DNA of 36,183 bases, taken from positions 1 to 36,183 of the forward strand of contig DKID01000035.1 of NCBI GenBank assembly GCA_002454045.1, read 5' to 3'. Positions 33,450 to 36,183 of the stretch are shown here, in pieces (within the stretch, counting starts at the first letter, position 1; each line of letters begins with the position of its first letter). This DNA comes from Nitrospina sp. UBA6727. Its GTDB lineage: Bacteria; Nitrospinota; Nitrospinia; Nitrospinales; VA-1. The notes beneath the pieces were generated by a model that was not told where the DNA came from, made no database searches, and saw only the letters and a list, made by a program, of their open reading frames with translations. The translations under genes and the position numbers were made by a program.

Positions 33450-34040
33450 ATGGATAATGACAATCTAAATGCTCACAATGAGATAGTATCGCGTCTTTCA
33501 ATACTCGACGAAGCAGACCAAAAACACGTTCTTGATATGGTCTGCCAGTGGTTTCGCTTTTCTGCTCACTCAAAAATACCAACTCGGTCGCATGTGTCAG
33601 AGCCTGATTCACCAGAGAAATCAGTTGGTATGTTTAGCAAAGAATCTGATCTAACACCAAAAGAATTTTTGATGGAGAAAAACCCACGCACAAATGTTGA
33701 AAGGGTCGCGTGTCTTGCATATTACTTAACTCATTATAGAGGGGCGCGCCACTTCAAAACCATAGATATAAGCAAACTTAATACTGAAGCGGCGCAGCCG
33801 AAGTTCGCCAACCCCACTGTTGCGTTAGATAGTGCGGCGAAGTCAGGTTTGGTGGTTGCGAGCGGTAAAGGTGCCAAACAAATAAGTGCGATGGGTGAGC
33901 AATTTGTTTTGGCTTTGCCCGATCGTGATGCAGCACAGAAAAAGCAGCGAGAAATGGGTCCCAGAAAACGGCGAAAATCTACTACAAAAAAAAGCAGGGC
34001 AAAGCGGAGCGCAAACAATAAGGCGGGCGTTGATGACTGA
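33450..34040 (+). CDS. Unknown protein with basic C-terminal tail, first gene of the ParA-RelA/SpoT unit
   Basis: 196 residues. An acidic/neutral N-terminus (NEIVSRLSILDEADQKHVLD, probably helical) is followed by a globular part from about 78: NPRTNVERVACLAYYLTHYR, HFKTIDISKLNTEA, ALDSAAKSGLVVASG and AMGEQFVLALPDRDAA. The helix pattern and the SGLVV-x-SGKGAKQISAMGEQFV hairpin look like a winged helix-turn-helix (inference). The tail (residues 165-195) is dense in Lys/Arg. I do not recognise a named family. Its last eight bases overlap the ParA start (ATGACTGA), so the two are translationally coupled. AT-rich with many TTA/ATA-type codons, unlike the host genes to the left. Confidence 0.8.
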   Translation: MDNDNLNAHNEIVSRLSILDEADQKHVLDMVCQWFRFSAHSKIPTRSHVSEPDSPEKSVGMFSKESDLTPKEFLMEKNPRTNVERVACLAYYLTHYRGARHFKTIDISKLNTEAAQPKFANPTVALDSAAKSGLVVASGKGAKQISAMGEQFVLALPDRDAAQKKQREMGPRKRRKSTTKKSRAKRSANNKAGVDD

Positions 34041-35031
34041 AAGACATAAAGCAGCACGGTTAACAATATACAACCACAAGGGTGGCGTAGGAAAAACCAC
34101 GCTGACGGTCAACCTAGCATCGGCACTGGCGGAACAAGGACATAGAGTTCTGCTAATAGATTCAGACCCACAATGCAATATCACTTCATGTCTTTACGAG
34201 GATTCAGTAGTTGATGACCTTCTGGAGAACTCCGATAAGAAAAATGGGGAGACAGTCTGGTCCGCGTTAAAACCAGTAGCAGAAGGCGATGGAAGTTTTC
34301 GTGGGGTTAAAATTAACGAGACTTCAGTTGATGGACTCTATCTGCTACCCGGCGACATACGGCTTTCTGAGTATGAGATAGAACTTTCTGACAACTGGAG
34401 TGATTGCTTTCAAGGGAAAAAACGCGGACTTAATGTGACAACTAGCCTAAGCATGCTTGCTAACTACTACGCTCAAGCATATGAACTGGATTTTATTTTT
34501 TTTGATACTGGTCCCAACATTGGCCCATTGAACCGAATCATATTACTGGATTGTGATTACTTTTTGGTGCCAGGAGCATGTGATCTGTTTTCAGTCAGAG
34601 CATTAAAAACACTTGGTGCGTCACTAACAAAATGGATTAAAGGATGGGAGACTATACGCAGTGGTGCGCGTAAAGACTTCCCACTATTGCAGGGTAGCCC
34701 TGCTTTCCTTGGTTATGTCCTGCAAGGATTTAGAGTTTATGGACAAGGAATGGCTCAGTCACCATCACGTTACCATGCCAAATTCGATAAGGAATTGAGG
34801 ACATCTCTTTTAAAGCCACTTGAACGAATATCAGGTGACCTAGTGGCAGTCCCCGTAGCAAAAGCCAAGTTAGAAGAAGTTAAAAACTTCGCACACCTTG
34901 TCCAAAAATCACAAGAGCAAGGAGTTCCGTTATGGAGGGTTCAAGGAGGTCCTGAATATCAGGTTATGGAAGCCAAGAAAGTGTTTTATTCAATGGCGAG
35001 GAAACTTAAACGACGTATTAAGGAAGCATGA
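34033..35031 (+). CDS. ParA-family (MinD-like) P-loop ATPase, non-chromosomal
   Basis: 332 residues from ATG at 34033. Deviant Walker A KGGVGKTT (16-23), Walker A' LLIDSDPQCN (42-51), Walker B FIFFDTGPNIG (about 155-165), then VPGACDLFSVRALKTLG. It is longer than the chromosomal ParA (268 aa) and quite diverged. It carries an extra segment after residue 50 (SVVDDLLENSDKKNGETVW) and a C-terminal part with RYHAKFDKELRTSLLKPLERI. No ParB or parS-like repeat accompanies it, so plasmid-type partition is not supported. It is set between the unknown protein (8-bp overlap) and the RelA/SpoT protein (3-base gap). An earlier in-frame ATG at 33886 lies inside the previous gene and is not preferred. Confidence 0.88.
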   Translation: MTERHKAARLTIYNHKGGVGKTTLTVNLASALAEQGHRVLLIDSDPQCNITSCLYEDSVVDDLLENSDKKNGETVWSALKPVAEGDGSFRGVKINETSVDGLYLLPGDIRLSEYEIELSDNWSDCFQGKKRGLNVTTSLSMLANYYAQAYELDFIFFDTGPNIGPLNRIILLDCDYFLVPGACDLFSVRALKTLGASLTKWIKGWETIRSGARKDFPLLQGSPAFLGYVLQGFRVYGQGMAQSPSRYHAKFDKELRTSLLKPLERISGDLVAVPVAKAKLEEVKNFAHLVQKSQEQGVPLWRVQGGPEYQVMEAKKVFYSMARKLKRRIKEA

Positions 35032-35034
35032 TTT

Positions 35035-35745
35035 GTGGCTAATCTGAGCAATTCACGATTACGAATGTTGAAGGAAGCTGTTGCTCGATACGAGACACTC
35101 CGCAGTGACTTTGATATTCAAGGAAAACACCTCATGGATCAGTTTGCGAATGACGCACGCCTAAAACCCTTTATTCATTCACAGAAATATCGAACAAAAG
35201 ACCCTGACCACCTTCAGAAAAAATTAGAACGGAAAGAGATTCAACGACGAAATATTGAACCAGATAAACGCCCGAAATTAGTCAATAAAAAAAATATATT
35301 AGATGAGGTGAACGATCTTGTTGGAGTAAGACTATTACATTTGCACACGAAACAGATGTCGGAAATACATCCCCTGATTTTAAAAATTCTTGAACAAAAC
35401 CACTATAAAATTAAAGGAAAGCCTTTGGTCTATATCTGGGATATTGAATCAAAGAATTTTTTTGAGGAGATTGGACTGAAACCTATAGAACGATATGAGA
35501 TGTATACCAGTGTTCATTATGTGGTCAGTTCCGCGGCCAGACCAGAGATGAAAATGGAGATTCAAGTCAGAACGCTTATGGAAGAAGTTTGGAGTGAGGC
35601 TTCACACTCTATAAATTATCCTGTAGAGACCGCCTCAATGTCTTGTCGTGAACAACTTCGTGTTCTTGCTAGGATAACTTCTGGATGCACGCGATTAGTA
35701 GATTCTATTTTTTCGTCTTATGATGAATCGTTAAAAAGTAAATGA
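35035..35745 (+). CDS. RelA/SpoT-domain protein, possible small alarmone synthetase-like enzyme
   Basis: 236 residues from GTG at 35035. Synthetase-domain features: R-T-K-D-P-x-x-L-x-x-K-L-x-RK (53-67), NDLVGVRLL with Asp94 (metal-binding Asp position), Y157-x-S-x-H161, and EIQVRTLMEEVWSEASH (175-191) with Glu175 at the catalytic Glu position. No HD hydrolase, TGS or ACT domain, so it resembles small alarmone synthetases and toxin-type relatives. These transfer pyrophosphate from ATP to GDP/GTP, adenosine or tRNA CCA ends (family knowledge). Which acceptor is used here cannot be told. It is the last gene of the unit, 125 bases before hsdM. Confidence 0.88.
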   Translation: MANLSNSRLRMLKEAVARYETLRSDFDIQGKHLMDQFANDARLKPFIHSQKYRTKDPDHLQKKLERKEIQRRNIEPDKRPKLVNKKNILDEVNDLVGVRLLHLHTKQMSEIHPLILKILEQNHYKIKGKPLVYIWDIESKNFFEEIGLKPIERYEMYTSVHYVVSSAARPEMKMEIQVRTLMEEVWSEASHSINYPVETASMSCREQLRVLARITSGCTRLVDSIFSSYDESLKSK

Positions 35746-35870
35746 TAAGGAGTTCCACCCTTCCAGCATGCTGATAAATATCAGCATTAAAAGTCATTCA
35801 TGCACGACTCTTTAGAGTCAACTTCCCAACGGGTATCTTTCCTTTCAGGCATTACATAAAAACAACACCC
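35746..35870. promoter_or_regulatory. hsdM leader with two perfect hairpins
   Basis: Between the RelA/SpoT stop and hsdM. Inverted repeat atgctgata-aa-tatcagcat (35768-35787, 9-bp arms) and gactct-tt-agagtc (35806-35819). Neither is followed by a T run, so they look more like operators or RNA structures than terminators. An AGGAG at 35750 belongs to no visible gene. Confidence 0.5.
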
Positions 35871-35905
35871 ATGAACAGAACCAGCAACAACATAGAAGCA
35901 CGACT
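35868..35905 (+). repeat. 38-bp direct repeat, right copy (true start of hsdM)
   Basis: Identical to 32774-32811. Starts three bases before the hsdM ATG and ends in codon 12. Confidence 0.9.
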
Positions 35906-36183
35906 ATGGGAAGCGGCGGATGAATTGCGAGCCAATTCCAAACTCAAGTCCTCGGAATATTCCACCCCGGTGCTGGGTCTGGTCTTCCTGCGCTACGCCG
36001 ACCACAGGTTCCAGACGGCAGCGACACAACTTAAGGATACCGGCAGCAAGCGCCGCAAGATCGGTGCCAAGGACTATCATGCCAAAGGTGTCCTCTATAT
36101 CCCCGAGTCAGCACGTTTCTCGGCGCTGATTCAGTTGCCGGAAGGTGCCAACATCGGCACCGCCATCAACAACGCCATGCGCG
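35871..36183 (+). CDS. hsdM: Type I restriction-modification methylase subunit HsdM, 5' part only
   Basis: The 104 codons visible begin MNRTSNNIEARLWEAADELR and continue KSSEYSTPVLGLVFLRYADHRF, then YHAKGVLYIPESARF. This is the N-terminal helical domain of HsdM (HsdM_N), which contacts HsdS and target DNA; the SAM and NPPF motifs would lie beyond the window. With HsdS it methylates adenine at bipartite sites, and with HsdR it restricts. GC content rises again at this gene compared with the AT-rich unit before it. Confidence 0.93.
   Translation, partial: MNRTSNNIEARLWEAADELRANSKLKSSEYSTPVLGLVFLRYADHRFQTAATQLKDTGSKRRKIGAKDYHAKGVLYIPESARFSALIQLPEGANIGTAINNAMR

Noticed and set aside
34033..35031. 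Plasmid-type partition operon
   Set aside because: No ParB-like gene, no iterons and no parS-like repeats accompany the ParA-like gene; the next gene is RelA/SpoT-type.
32714..35870. Integration at tRNA-Asn with a duplicated tRNA 3' end (att site)
   Set aside because: No second copy of the tRNA-Asn 3' end (gttcgagtcctctcaccgg) is visible to the right in this window, and no integrase gene is present.

Overview
The window reads as the replication-origin region of a proteobacterium, most likely gammaproteobacterial and probably uncultured. Pointers are a DUF484 protein, an LptM (YifL)-like lipoprotein beside argH, an RhlB-type helicase, RsmI, YbaB and an HsdM start. The gene order is much older than that group. 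parB-parA-rsmG on the left and dnaA-gyrB-gyrA-serS-tRNA-Ser-dnaX-ybaB-recR on the right follow the order familiar from the Bacillus subtilis origin, with dnaN, recF, rpmH, rnpA and mnmG/mnmE absent. Coding strand flips at about 21 kb: most genes to the left are on the minus strand and all genes to the right are on the plus strand, as expected around an origin. Good parS candidates lie beside parA.

Layout. 0.1-6 kb is a loose set of accessory genes: a lipoprotein with two CcmI/CycH-type domains, a 59-residue unknown, an orphan beta-class DNA methyltransferase, an eight-repeat Sel1 protein, a zinc-finger DnaC-like helicase loader with a small partner, and a DUF484 protein. 6-9.6 kb is a succinate dehydrogenase/fumarate reductase operon of the HdrB-like (E) type: sdhA-sdhB-sdhE, with no SdhC/SdhD. 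9.8-21 kb holds an RhlB-like helicase (+), then ligA, lptM-like, argH, rsmI, a frameshifted bactofilin, parB, parA, parS, rsmG, etfA and etfB (all -). 21-32.4 kb holds dnaA, the candidate oriC, gyrB, gyrA, serS, three tRNA-Ser genes and one tRNA-Arg, dnaX, ybaB and recR.

After tRNA-Asn (32.7 kb) the sequence changes. A 38-bp copy of the first codons of hsdM is fused to a decayed C-terminal remnant of an NSS-family sodium:solute symporter. Next is an AT-rich three-gene unit (unknown basic protein, ParA-like ATPase, RelA/SpoT-domain protein), and then a second copy of the same 38 bp, which is the true start of a type I restriction hsdM running off the right edge. This 3-kb unit is the best candidate here for an uncharacterised (possibly defence or toxin-type) system.

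Most gene-free spacers in the host part are runs of GAC/GGC/GAT/GGT-like triplets and small REP-like palindromes. Similar sequence seems to have entered several proteins (RsmG, EtfA, DnaX, the DnaC-like protein) as low-complexity tails or linkers. Functions are assigned from motifs read by eye; no database search was run.
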